This document shows, piece by piece, positions 1 to 9,033 of a stretch of DNA of 64,000 bases; the first letter of the stretch is position 1; every line of letters starts with the position of its first letter. The DNA lies in the NCBI RefSeq assembly GCF_014698835.1, contig NZ_JACJTU010000020.1, forward strand, positions 62,001 to 126,000. Direction: 5' to 3'. The notes under the pieces were generated by a model. The model was not told the DNA's origin. It was given only the letters and a program-made list of their open reading frames with translations, and made no database searches. This DNA comes from Nostoc paludosum FACHB-159. GTDB lineage: Bacteria; Cyanobacteriota; Cyanobacteriia; Cyanobacteriales; Nostocaceae. The position numbers and the translations under genes are program-made.

Positions 1-402
1 TGGTTCTTTTTGGTAATTGTATGTCTCATTATAAGCTACGGTACTGGTTGAAGGACGAAATACACTACGTACTTTTTCTTCGTAATCGCTATCAATATTT
101 TCGATTTCTTGATGATCGGGTAACCTTTCTATTTGCTCTCTGCTCAATCCATCAACATGGACTGTTCGTGCCGGATAATTGATACGGGCAAGACCAACTG
201 GTAGTAAGATTTTTTTATTAACAGAATCTAGGTTGGTGTCAACAATTAAATAGCGAAAACGACCATCATCGTCAACTAAAACATCAACAACTAAGCCAAC
301 TCTCTGTCCCCCTTCGGTATAAACATCAAGTGCTTTTACATCATCTCCGCCAAAAGTTTCTCGATAATTTGGATCGAAATGTTCAAGTTTGTGAAGAGGC
401 AT
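1..402 (-). CDS. PRC-barrel domain protein, C-terminal end cut off by the window
   Basis: The reading frame is open from an ATG at 402 to the window edge (134 codons). It starts MPLHKLEHFDPNYRETFGG and continues with a stretch typical of PRC-barrel folds: 'GDDVKALDVY', 'GQRVGLVVDVLVDDDGRFRY', then 'LLPVGLARI'. The later part (RTVHVDGLSREQIERLP) resembles the linker that leads into DUF2382-type stress proteins of cyanobacteria, where a C-terminal DUF2382 follows the barrel. The C-terminus lies outside the window, so that second domain is only a guess. PRC barrels bind partner proteins or small ligands; no enzymatic role is implied. The upstream region is shared with no other gene start. Confidence 0.8.
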   Translation of the reverse strand, partial: MPLHKLEHFDPNYRETFGGDDVKALDVYTEGGQRVGLVVDVLVDDDGRFRYLIVDTNLDSVNKKILLPVGLARINYPARTVHVDGLSREQIERLPDHQEIENIDSDYEEKVRSVFRPSTSTVAYNETYNYQKEP

Positions 403-835
403 ATGCTGTTTCCAAGTTTTCTGTAATCTTTATTAACTAGTATAAAAAATACTAGAGTCAATCTCCTCCTGCTGGCGACTGAATTAAATGAAGACATTTC
501 AGGGTCTATAGCTCATACTTTATGATGGTAAGATTCAATTTGAAGACTATCGATCATCAATAGAGATAGAACTAAAGTTATAATCAAAGCGTTAGAGACC
601 AGACTTATTGAAGAAGTCGGCTATCTTTTTCATAGAAAATTGTTGATGATTGATATGTAGTAGGGAACAGGTTGAGGCAATAGGCAACAGGGAAATTCCC
701 TTGGTGGGGGTTTAACGATTAGTTTATGTCTTAACCTAGCTGATAACTGCTATATAATTTCTTAGCTGATTTAATTGTAAGATTATTTACATTAAAAATT
801 ACTTTGTTCAGCCCAAGGTAGGATTATTGTCAGTT
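403..835. other. Intergenic region, no gene seen
   Basis: This lies between the start of the PRC-barrel gene and the end of the NAD(P)H-hydrate repair gene. It should hold the promoter of the PRC-barrel gene. There is a short repeat-like patch (AGGCAATAGGCAACAGGG) near 675-693 but no convincing ORF, RNA gene or terminator. Confidence 0.5.
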
Positions 836-2500
836 TTATCTTTTAAAACTACTGAGAGTTTTTATTAAATATTGTGCCAATGTAAACGCATTTACACCCA
901 ACTCGGTGCGTTCTTGGGCTGCTAAAATACCTGCTTGGGAGTGCCACCAAGCGGCAGTCGCAGCGATATCTTCTACTGGGATATGTTTAGTCACTGCTTG
1001 CGCTAACAATCCACCCAATAGCCCAGTTAACACATCACCGCTACCTCCACGTGCTAAGGCGGGTGTACTTTCTGGGACAATCCAAACTTCACTTTGGGGG
1101 TTGGCGATCGCAGTTCTCGCACCTTTTAACAATACTACCGCCCCGCTTTGTGCTGCTGCTTGTTGTACTGCTTTCACTCTGTCATGTTTGGCATCGGCAA
1201 TGTGGGGAAACAACCGCTGGAATTCACCTGCGTGGGGTGTAAGAATGGTTGGCGCTTGGCGTTTTTGTAGAGTGGGGATAGTTGCAATTTGGGCAAGTAT
1301 ATTTAAACCATCGGCATCAAGAACCAGAGGAACATCGCTTTCTATGACTTCTTGGACAATGGGACTAGCATCTGTTGTTAAACCAGGGCCACAAGCGATC
1401 GCACTAAAAGAACTCAGATTAGTTTTTGCAGGTAGTTGCAATTGACCAATCGCACCGGTTTCCGTTTCTGGACAACCGACAATCAGTGCTTCTGGCAAAT
1501 GCGACACCAAAAGAGATTTTAAAGATTCTGGTACAGCAACCGAAAGCATTCCCACACCACTAAAGAGCGCACCCAAAGCAGTTAGAATTGCTCCACCTGC
1601 ATAGCGCCGCGAACCACAAATCAGCAGTAAATGTCCTTCCTTATATTTGTGGGTAATTGCTGGACGGGGTAAAGGTAAAGTCGAAAGTGCCGTTGCTGGT
1701 GTAATGCGTTTAATTTTGGGTGTGTTTCCCAGAACAGCTTCGACATCAGCCAAAGGAATATCAAAATCAATTAACTCAGCTTTACCGACAAATTCCAGCG
1801 CCTGGTCTTGGAAAAAAGCCAACTTCCATAAACCCAAGCAAAAGGTTTGAGTGGCGCGAATCGCGGTTCCTAATACTTCGCCTGTGTCGGTGTGCAATCC
1901 CGAAGGTAAATCAATACTCAAAATTGGTACAGACAATTCATTTAAGCGATCGATTGCAGAAGCGATGGGATCGGTGAGATTTTTTTCTAAACCAAATCCA
2001 AACAACCCATCAATCAACAAATCAGAACTCGGCAATTGCTCAATTTCTTGATAAATTGGTATACCTAAACTTCGAGCATACTGCAAGTGCTGTGAAGTTA
2101 ATTCTTTGAGCTTAGAAAAAGGCGAATAAATCCAAATTTCATAACCACAAAAATGTAATTCGCGGGCTACTACCAAAGCATCTCCGCCATTGTGACCGGG
2201 GCCAACGAGAATGCCGATACGAGAATTTGAGGAGAAGAAAGAAGAAGACGCGGAGACTGGGAGACGATCTGACGCGGGGAAAGGAATCTCCGTGTCCCCG
2301 TGTCCCCGCGTCCCCGTGTCCTTTTCTTGTATTTGTCTTGGATTTGGATAAATATTTTGAATGCGACGGGCAATTAAGCCTGCTACCTTTTCCATCAAAG
2401 CTACTACAGGCATTCCTGCTGCAAATATCCGCGCTTCAATATCGCGCATTTGCTCAGCAGTTACTACTACTTGTGAAATTTGTTCTTGCCTATCTGACAT
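836..2500 (-). CDS. nnr: Bifunctional NAD(P)H-hydrate epimerase / ADP-dependent dehydratase
   Basis: Repairs damaged NADH and NADPH hydrates in the cytoplasm: the N-terminal YjeF_N half epimerises R- and S-hydrates and the C-terminal ribokinase-like half dehydrates the S form using ADP. The epimerase half (about 10-255) has GPGHNGGDALVVAREL and DLPSGLHTDTG; the dehydratase half (about 270-545) has LDADGLN, TPHAGEFQRLF and GGSGDVLTGLLGG. At 554 aa it is slightly long for the family. The excess is residues about 59-92, a low-complexity stretch (DTGTRGHGDTE ... RLPVSASSSFF) encoded by a GC-rich dispersed repeat in frame between the first helix and the Rossmann core. All catalytic motifs seem intact, so the enzyme may tolerate the insert. 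Start is the ATG at 2500. Confidence 0.93.
   Translation of the reverse strand: MSDRQEQISQVVVTAEQMRDIEARIFAAGMPVVALMEKVAGLIARRIQNIYPNPRQIQEKDTGTRGHGDTEIPFPASDRLPVSASSSFFSSNSRIGILVGPGHNGGDALVVARELHFCGYEIWIYSPFSKLKELTSQHLQYARSLGIPIYQEIEQLPSSDLLIDGLFGFGLEKNLTDPIASAIDRLNELSVPILSIDLPSGLHTDTGEVLGTAIRATQTFCLGLWKLAFFQDQALEFVGKAELIDFDIPLADVEAVLGNTPKIKRITPATALSTLPLPRPAITHKYKEGHLLLICGSRRYAGGAILTALGALFSGVGMLSVAVPESLKSLLVSHLPEALIVGCPETETGAIGQLQLPAKTNLSSFSAIACGPGLTTDASPIVQEVIESDVPLVLDADGLNILAQIATIPTLQKRQAPTILTPHAGEFQRLFPHIADAKHDRVKAVQQAAAQSGAVVLLKGARTAIANPQSEVWIVPESTPALARGGSGDVLTGLLGGLLAQAVTKHIPVEDIAATAAWWHSQAGILAAQERTELGVNAFTLAQYLIKTLSSFKR
2225..2333 (-). repeat. GC-rich dispersed repeat inserted in frame in nnr
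   Basis: On the plus strand it reads as GACGCGGAGACTGGGAGACG, then CCGTGTCCCCGTGTCCCCGCG: a 'gacgcgggga' arm facing a 'tccccgcgtc' arm. The same words occur between genes at 28262-28300 and inside two other genes (12365-12550, 33425-33592). It adds about 34 codons without breaking the frame. Confidence 0.8.
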
Positions 2501-2514
2501 CAGTGCTGAGTGAA

Positions 2515-2866
2515 AAGTTAGGAGTTAGGAATTTGGAGTTTAGAGTTAGGAGTTAGGAGTTAGGAGTTAGGAGTTGTGAGTTTAGAGTCAGGAGTTAGGA
2601 GTTAGGAGTTAGGAGTTTAAAGTTTGGAGTTTAAAGTTTGGAGTTATGAGTTTTATATTACTGCTAATTGCTAGCTTTAACCCTGGCAAGGTGGGTAGAA
2701 TTTCTGCACTAGAACTTCTCTTGACACCTAACTCACAACTCCTAACTCCCCTGCCAATGCCAGTGCTGAACCATCTGTGGCTCCTAGAACTTCTCTTGAC
2801 ACCTAACTCACAACTCCTAACTCCTAACTCCTAACTCCTAACTCTAAACTCCTAACTCCTAACTTG
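2515..2866. repeat. Heptamer tandem arrays in facing orientation (GGAGTTA / TAACTCC)
   Basis: From about 2517 to 2645 the heptamer GTTAGGA/GGAGTTA and variants is repeated many times. From about 2722 to 2866 the complementary heptamer TAACTCC is repeated, twice preceded by the same GAACTTCTCTTGACACCTAA unit. The two arrays could pair into a very long hairpin. They fill the gap between nnr and the SPOR-like gene. ORFs across them are repeat translation, not genes. Confidence 0.9.
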
Positions 2867-2867
2867 T

Positions 2868-3716
2868 TCACTTGCCGTAATAAACCCTAGCATTCTTGTA
2901 TCCGATGTTTCGGAGATACTTGTTCCATTCTTCTGCTTGTACTCGGTCAGCGAAAGGCCCTACTGCTACGTGTGGGCCTCGTGGTTGAGTTCTTTCGAGG
3001 ACTCCACCAGATCGTCCTAAATTTTGGCTGAATTGGGCTAAAGTCTGTCTAATTTGAGCAGCGATCGCAGGTAATTCTTGTGAAGTGGTGGGAATGGCGA
3101 CAAAATATCTAGAGACTTGTTTTGGGACATTTGCAGAACGGCGATCGCTACCTCTATTACCTCCATCAAAGTAGCCGGTTTCCTGTCCGTTAGCAAAGCT
3201 GATAATTCGTGCGCTATAAATGCCTCGTGACTGTAGCTCATTTACCCGTTGTTGGGCGTTAGATACTCTGCTAAAAACTCCTGATTGAATGACGTTACGT
3301 CCTTGATATTGTCGAACGTAAGCACTAGGTTCAAGCCGACGTATTTGTTGTAGGGTCTGGAAATCGCTAGCATCCACAAAAACTAAGTAGCGTTCAAAGT
3401 TTTGGTTATATTGACTAAACTGTGCTGGTTGAGAAGGCTGAAAGTTTTGTTCGGGTTGATAATTTTCTAGTGGTTGTGACGGCTGAAAGTTTTGCTCTGG
3501 TTGATAAATTTGTGCTGGTTGTGCCGGTGGTAACTGCGGTGATTCTTGACCAAAGGGAACTGGCGGTAAAGGTTCAAATTCTTGAGCCAGTAGCAGGTTG
3601 CTATGGGAGATTTGTGCTTGTGCTGGAGTAGAGTTTGCAAGCACCGCTAAACATCCTCCCATTAACAAGGAGAAGATTTGAAATCGCATAAACTGACTTG
3701 GTATTGCACTAGACAT
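2868..3716 (-). CDS. Secreted SPOR-like repeat protein
   Basis: Starting at the ATG at 3716 (MSSAIPSQFMRFQIF), the protein has a signal peptide ending near ANSTPAQA, so it is probably exported to the periplasm. A Gln/Pro-rich linker follows with near repeats of QPEQNFQPSQP. Two SPOR-like modules come next: 'YLVFVDASDFQTLQQIRRL ... GVFSRVSNAQQRVNELQSRG' and a second at the C-terminus with 'VAVGPFADRVQAEEWNKYLR'. SPOR domains bind denuded peptidoglycan at division sites, so a cell-wall role is likely but inferred. An in-frame start 13 codons upstream (3755) would put extra residues before the signal peptide and is less likely. Confidence 0.8.
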   Translation of the reverse strand: MSSAIPSQFMRFQIFSLLMGGCLAVLANSTPAQAQISHSNLLLAQEFEPLPPVPFGQESPQLPPAQPAQIYQPEQNFQPSQPLENYQPEQNFQPSQPAQFSQYNQNFERYLVFVDASDFQTLQQIRRLEPSAYVRQYQGRNVIQSGVFSRVSNAQQRVNELQSRGIYSARIISFANGQETGYFDGGNRGSDRRSANVPKQVSRYFVAIPTTSQELPAIAAQIRQTLAQFSQNLGRSGGVLERTQPRGPHVAVGPFADRVQAEEWNKYLRNIGYKNARVYYGK

Positions 3717-4126
3717 ATTAGTTAGAAAGAAATCTAAATATTTATTTTTTGGCAATTTCCGTCAGGAACTAATTAGTTTGCTGTTGTAGCAACTATGGTA
3801 ATGTGCTTTGATTTTTGAACTTATTTGCTCCTGACGGCTAGTATAAACGCGATAAATCGCGCCTGTACAGTTAGGAAATCAGCCTTTTCAAGCTGAGGGC
3901 AAGTTTTTTCACGCAATATATAGGAGTTCTATGTATAGCGTTAGTGATAACTTACCTCATTTAGGTTCTAAACAATACATCTGTTACTAATTTTAGATGA
4001 GTATTTCAAAAATAAGGGTAATAAATAGTACAGGCTTACTGATGATTGAAAAAGTTAAAAATTGTTACAGGGAGTGTCAGAAGTAATAAATTCCGTAGAT
4101 TTACTATAAAGGTTTCCTACAAAAAA
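3717..4126. other. Divergent intergenic region
   Basis: About 410 bp between the SPOR-like gene (minus) and the Hsp70/protease fusion (plus). It should carry both promoters. A TTG at 4046 is an alternative start for the downstream gene. No small gene or RNA was recognised. Confidence 0.5.
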
Positions 4127-7100
4127 ATGTCTAATTGGCACTTGAATTTGAAGAGGTTATTTCAGGCTCTATTCAGACCTGTTAGCAGTTTGTTAAGAAA
4201 GCTACAGGGATGGGAAAATCCCCACAAACAGTTAGCCAAGACTTGCGAAAAATTACAAAAGCAACTAGAGAATTCCCATACGACAGACAAAGCTTGGCAG
4301 ACTTATACGCAAGCTTTATTTCTAGCTACGAAATGCGATCGCCACGAACTCACTCAAGTAATTTTCAAATTCGATCCGCTTTTTGGCGAACAAGCTCCTA
4401 GTCCTAGTTTGGCGGTTGGACAAGCACTCTCATTTCTGCTAGAAGCAAAACCTCAAACCGCTCCAAATCTGGATGCAGCATGGCGACTATCGCAAAGATT
4501 GTCCGAACATACATCCATGCGGGAAGTACAGCAACAAATATGTCTGCAAGCGGCAAGGATTGGTGAGAGCAATCTGCTGTTAGCTAAGTTACTCAAGCGG
4601 CGCAATCAAGGAAATTTACAAAGACCAGAACTCTGGGAAATTGTCAAGATATTTTTAGAAAATCATACTTTTCAACTAGCTGATGCCTGGAAGTCTTTTT
4701 TTGGACAGTTGCAGCCAGATGAACTACCGGCAATACATCAAGTTTACGCCGTTGTCGATCGCTACATTGAAGCCGCTGATCTAGCCGAAGCAGCTAAAGA
4801 CTACCGCAGTGCGATGCGTTACCTTATGCCCTTAGCGGGACGGGAAAACGCGTTGCGCTTGTTGACGTTGGCCAATCGCTTAGGTGATGAAAGTGCGATC
4901 GCTCAGGCTCATGAGAAAGTAGCAGAGAGTTTCTGGCAGGAAAGTAATCATGCCGCAGCCCTCACACATTTTCAACAAGCAGGAAATCAGGAGCGTGTCA
5001 GCGATTGTCACCAGAGACTTGGCGAACTAGGGCTGGCCATTCGTAACCGTCGTACCATTACCCCTGAGTGGATGCAGGAAATTCGGGATGCATTAGAGAA
5101 TACAGTTAGGTTGCACATCGAGGGTAAGGAATTTTTAGCAGCGGTTGGCTTACTAAAGTCTGTAGCCGAAGCATGGCAGGAAAAATCCCAAGTAGCTGAA
5201 GCCGAACGGACACAACGTCTTTTATCAGAGGCAGTCAAAACAGCTCGCTTTGCCTTGAGTGCTGAATTGTCAGGCTGTGAGGGACAATCGGCAATAGACT
5301 TGTTTAAGCGTTGGAGTCTTGTAGAAGGGGCGGCGGGAAATTATCTCGAAGCTGGACTGCAAGCTGAGAAAGCCCAGGATTATTTTGCCGCTTCTGTGCT
5401 GTTTGAAAAAGCAGGTGCGTTTGGGCAAGCTTTAGTCGCCTTATCTGCCTCTGGTGAAGCAGTTGATACTAGAAAAAAAGCCCAGTTGCTAGAAGAAGGC
5501 GGCGACTTCTTTATGGCTGCATTGCTCTATGAACGGTTGGGAGAAACTGAGCAGGCGATCGCACTTTACGCACAAGCCGGGGAGTTCTTGCGGGCGGCAG
5601 AGTTACGCCAACACCAACTAGGTGACGAGCAAACAGTGTTCGATCGCCAATTCCAAGAGTTGCTACAAAAAGCTGGACGAGTGGAGCAACTAGCTGATTT
5701 GTGTGCAGCCAAAGCAAACGCCACAGGACAATCTCCCAGCCAAAAAGCACAATTGTGGCGGCGGATCAAAGATTTGGCAGAGCAAGGTTTACTGGGGCAA
5801 AAATGGCTAGACTTGGTAGCGATTGAGCTTCCTGGCATAGAAGTCCTAGATCGTCGCCGCTTTGAGGAGCAGGCAACAAGATGGGTAACAGATGCAACTA
5901 GAGAAGTTTTAGCAGAGTATATTGATGCCATCGGTTTGGATTTAGGCACTAGTAACAGCGTGGTGTGTCTTTACAACAAACGAGAAGCAAAGCCGGAAGT
6001 TGTGGAGCGACAAAGACGACGGCAGATCCCCTCAGTATTTGCCATCGACCAGTCAGGACGGGAATTAGTTGGAGTACCCGTTGCCGAGTTGTTGGGCAAG
6101 TCTGTCCGCGCCATCATCACCAAAGCGAAACGGGAGATGGGAACAGACCGAAAATTTCGCGCAGGTGGTCAAGAATATCGAGCCGAAGAAATTTCCGCCC
6201 GGATTATCAACTGTGGGCGTGAGTTTGCTAGGGAGTACCTGCAAACAAAGATTGCAGCCAAAGTCTCGACCATCGCCGCCAAGAAAATGGCATCGACTCC
6301 TCCAACCGATTGGGTGAATGAGTTTCTAGCGCAGCATCCGCCCGTCATTCCCTTGAACAACATTGTCATTACTGTACCTGCCTACTTTAATGAAGCTCAG
6401 AAACAGGCAACTAAAACTGCTGGATTTATGGCAGATATTCGCGTACTGCGATTGATCCACGAGCCGACGGCGGCTTGTCTTGCCCAGCGTATCCATGAAT
6501 ATAAAACTGAAACCATCTTAGTCGCTGACTTAGGGGCAGGAACTTTCGACCTTTCCATCATTCAAGCTGGTGAGGGTGTGTTTGAAGTACAGCAAATTGA
6601 GGGTGATAATGCCCTTGGTAGTGCTGATTTAGACGAAATCATTTACACTCACTTTAGTGAATTTGTCAAGACCCAAACAGGACAAGAAATTCCGCGCAAT
6701 AGTCAAGCCGCAACCCGCTTGCGTCAGGCTTGTGAAGAACTCAAGATTGAACTGTCTACACAAAGCGAATGGACAATCAATTTGCCTTATTTGATTGGCG
6801 ATGACACAATCCAATTAGCCCTGACACGAGCAGAACTAGAACGATTGGCATCCTCTTGGCTAGAAGGAATTCGTTTCACCTGCCAGAAAATTCAAGAAAA
6901 ACCCAGTCGTGTCCTGCTGATTGGCGGGGGTGGACTCATGCCGGCAGTTCGCCGATGTATTGGCGAGGCATTTCATCTAGAACCTCATTCTGCTTACGAT
7001 CCCTTGACAATTGTTGCTCGTGGTGCAGCATTGCAGGCGGCAATTCTCATGGATGCTGTCCAGAATACCCTTTTGCTCGATGTTGTACCGTTCAGTTTAG

Positions 7101-8788
7101 GGATTAAATGCCGAGTTGCACCTGGTGAATTTAAGTTTGATCGTGTGATTCGCAAACACACCACAATTCCCACAGCCAAAACCCAGCGATACACTACCAC
7201 TGAAGATAACCAAACTCAAGTCAGAATCGAGGTTTTTCAGGGGGAATCATCCGTTTCTGAAGAGAATTTCAAGATTGGCGAATTTATCCTCCAAGGAATT
7301 CCCATCGCCCAAGCAGGTGTACCGCAGATTGATGTCCAATTTGACATTGATGCTAATTGTTTGCTCACGGTGACGGCTCGTGATGTCGGGACGGGTAACG
7401 AGCAAAGTATTACAATTGCCGATTCCCATTTGCTCACCCCCGCACAAATGACTTCGCTGCAAACTCGATTCCGCGACTCACAACTCTACCAGGGATCGCT
7501 AACTAGTCTAGAAAAACTCAGGGCACAGTTGCAAACAACTCTGCATGAGGTAGAGACAGCAGACATTGTTGCTTTGTCATTACGTTTTCAAGACCGCATC
7601 CAGACTTACGAGGGACATCGGGAACGTTATTCGCCAACATCTACAGATAATAATACACTGCTTGATATTTATCGCGATCGCATTCAACTAGAGAACAAAA
7701 CCAGACTCGCACTTGATCGATGGGACACACTAAGCCGCAGTATTCGCCTGTGGTTAGATCTTTATGGATCTTTAGATTGGCGGGCTACGGAAATTGCCAC
7801 GCAAGTACAGCAGTTGTTGGAGGATGGCGATGGGCTACTGCAACGCGCTCAAAATGCCAAAATGGATATCATCGACATTGCAGCCAATTATCAAAGATGG
7901 TTGAGTGTGCTGGAAAACTTGCCCATTAACCCTGAAGGCGATCCTCAAGAGCTAGCACAGCATTTTTTACGTCTGCAACGTTACTCAGAAGCTTTGACTC
8001 AATTTGAGCGATTAGCTGCACCTCTGTCTTCCCAGCAAGTAGAACTCGGTTTAGAAATTCTGGCTCGCGATCGACAACACGAAGCTTACACAGCCTTGTT
8101 GCACGAACATCAAGTTATGCTGGGAGTTCACCAACCAGATTTTACCAGCCTCAATCATACTGTCCGCATTTATACCTCCTCAGTCGTTTGGATACAGGTT
8201 AATTTCGGTAATTGGGCTGCCAGTGGCAGTGGTTTTTTCATTAGTTCCCATTACATCGCTACCAATCGCCACGTACTCATCGACGAGACAACAGGAAACT
8301 GCGTTGCACCCCAAGCTGTGCAGGTGACAACCACAGAGGGTACTTTGCAAGTCATATCGATTCATTTGCCTAGTTGGGGTGCAGACGATGTTGCAATTTT
8401 GCAGGTGCAGCCAGCATCTAACTCGCTGACACCGTTGCGGTTAGGCTATTCGGAACTGGTTGAAGTCGGAGAGCGGATTATGACCATTGGCTTTCCGTCT
8501 CCTGAAACTGGAGGATTTGCTGAGAATCTCTACTGCAATACAGGGTTAATCAATCGTGTTCGTTCCAGCCCACTTTGCTCCCAGCGAGTGTTAGAGGTGA
8601 GCATTCCTCTGCAAGGCGGGATTAGTGGCGCACCTATCTTAAATCAATTGGGCGAAGTGATTGGCCTATTAACCTTCTGGTTAGAGCGCAGACAGGAGTT
8701 GGCTAGCGGACAAATTCGTAGCGAGCAATCATTTTATGCCATTCCGGTAGAACTGTTACGGCGCTTGCAAGGCGAAATTAATAACTAA
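4127..8788 (+). CDS. TPR-like solenoid / Hsp70 ATPase / trypsin-like protease fusion
   Basis: A 1553-aa three-part protein. Residues about 1-600 are helical repeats rich in 'AAxLYERLGETEQAIALYAQAGEF'-type TPR-like units. From about 600 there is an Hsp70 fold: GLDLGTSNSVV (phosphate-1), VADLGAGTFDLSII (phosphate-2, with DLGAG for the usual DLGGG), LLIGGGGLMPAVR (adenosine site), then a beta-sandwich region (VVPFSLGIKC) and helical tail to about 1150. The C-terminus is a trypsin-like domain: GSGFFIS, His1382 in TNRHV, Asp1421 in DDVAIL, Ser1500 in GGISGAP, a complete triad. No signal peptide, so likely cytosolic. The ATG at 4127 was chosen over the TTG at 4046 (27 codons longer); neither has a strong ribosome site. 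It appears to be a single-gene unit. A chaperone joined to a protease suggests client recognition followed by cleavage; this is inference. Confidence 0.88.
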   Translation: MSNWHLNLKRLFQALFRPVSSLLRKLQGWENPHKQLAKTCEKLQKQLENSHTTDKAWQTYTQALFLATKCDRHELTQVIFKFDPLFGEQAPSPSLAVGQALSFLLEAKPQTAPNLDAAWRLSQRLSEHTSMREVQQQICLQAARIGESNLLLAKLLKRRNQGNLQRPELWEIVKIFLENHTFQLADAWKSFFGQLQPDELPAIHQVYAVVDRYIEAADLAEAAKDYRSAMRYLMPLAGRENALRLLTLANRLGDESAIAQAHEKVAESFWQESNHAAALTHFQQAGNQERVSDCHQRLGELGLAIRNRRTITPEWMQEIRDALENTVRLHIEGKEFLAAVGLLKSVAEAWQEKSQVAEAERTQRLLSEAVKTARFALSAELSGCEGQSAIDLFKRWSLVEGAAGNYLEAGLQAEKAQDYFAASVLFEKAGAFGQALVALSASGEAVDTRKKAQLLEEGGDFFMAALLYERLGETEQAIALYAQAGEFLRAAELRQHQLGDEQTVFDRQFQELLQKAGRVEQLADLCAAKANATGQSPSQKAQLWRRIKDLAEQGLLGQKWLDLVAIELPGIEVLDRRRFEEQATRWVTDATREVLAEYIDAIGLDLGTSNSVVCLYNKREAKPEVVERQRRRQIPSVFAIDQSGRELVGVPVAELLGKSVRAIITKAKREMGTDRKFRAGGQEYRAEEISARIINCGREFAREYLQTKIAAKVSTIAAKKMASTPPTDWVNEFLAQHPPVIPLNNIVITVPAYFNEAQKQATKTAGFMADIRVLRLIHEPTAACLAQRIHEYKTETILVADLGAGTFDLSIIQAGEGVFEVQQIEGDNALGSADLDEIIYTHFSEFVKTQTGQEIPRNSQAATRLRQACEELKIELSTQSEWTINLPYLIGDDTIQLALTRAELERLASSWLEGIRFTCQKIQEKPSRVLLIGGGGLMPAVRRCIGEAFHLEPHSAYDPLTIVARGAALQAAILMDAVQNTLLLDVVPFSLGIKCRVAPGEFKFDRVIRKHTTIPTAKTQRYTTTEDNQTQVRIEVFQGESSVSEENFKIGEFILQGIPIAQAGVPQIDVQFDIDANCLLTVTARDVGTGNEQSITIADSHLLTPAQMTSLQTRFRDSQLYQGSLTSLEKLRAQLQTTLHEVETADIVALSLRFQDRIQTYEGHRERYSPTSTDNNTLLDIYRDRIQLENKTRLALDRWDTLSRSIRLWLDLYGSLDWRATEIATQVQQLLEDGDGLLQRAQNAKMDIIDIAANYQRWLSVLENLPINPEGDPQELAQHFLRLQRYSEALTQFERLAAPLSSQQVELGLEILARDRQHEAYTALLHEHQVMLGVHQPDFTSLNHTVRIYTSSVVWIQVNFGNWAASGSGFFISSHYIATNRHVLIDETTGNCVAPQAVQVTTTEGTLQVISIHLPSWGADDVAILQVQPASNSLTPLRLGYSELVEVGERIMTIGFPSPETGGFAENLYCNTGLINRVRSSPLCSQRVLEVSIPLQGGISGAPILNQLGEVIGLLTFWLERRQELASGQIRSEQSFYAIPVELLRRLQGEINN

Positions 8789-8794
8789 AGGGCA

Positions 8795-8925
8795 TGGGGC
8801 ATTGGGCATTAGGAAGGGGGAAAGGGAAAGGGGTAAGGGGGAAAGGTTAAATTTATCCCTTTACCCTTTAACCTTTTCCCTTTACCCTTTACCCCTACCT
8901 CCCCATCTCCCTCATCTCCCAATAC
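8795..8925. repeat. Low-complexity repeats (GGGAAAGG / CCTTTACC) in facing orientation
   Basis: GGGGCATTGGGCATTAGG, GGGAAAGGGAAAGGGG and then CCCTTTACCCTTTAACC and CTCCCCATCTCC stand in opposite orientation within 130 bp, between the fusion gene and mnmA. Confidence 0.8.
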
Positions 8926-9033
8926 CTCAGTTACTATTTTTGAATGCAACTTGAGATGAAGTGCTTTACTGGCAAGGCTTTGAAGAGTCTGTGCTACAAT
9001 TGGACAACCACGCAACTACCGTGTTGGGTTTGT

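Noticed and set aside
906..2556. Plus-strand ORFs opposite nnr
   Set aside because: They are antisense shadows of a well-supported gene and have no family pattern.
8944..9033. 30-residue N-terminal extension of MnmA
   Set aside because: The family begins with M-K-K-V-V-V-G-L-S-G-G at ATG 9034; the extra part has no conserved pattern.
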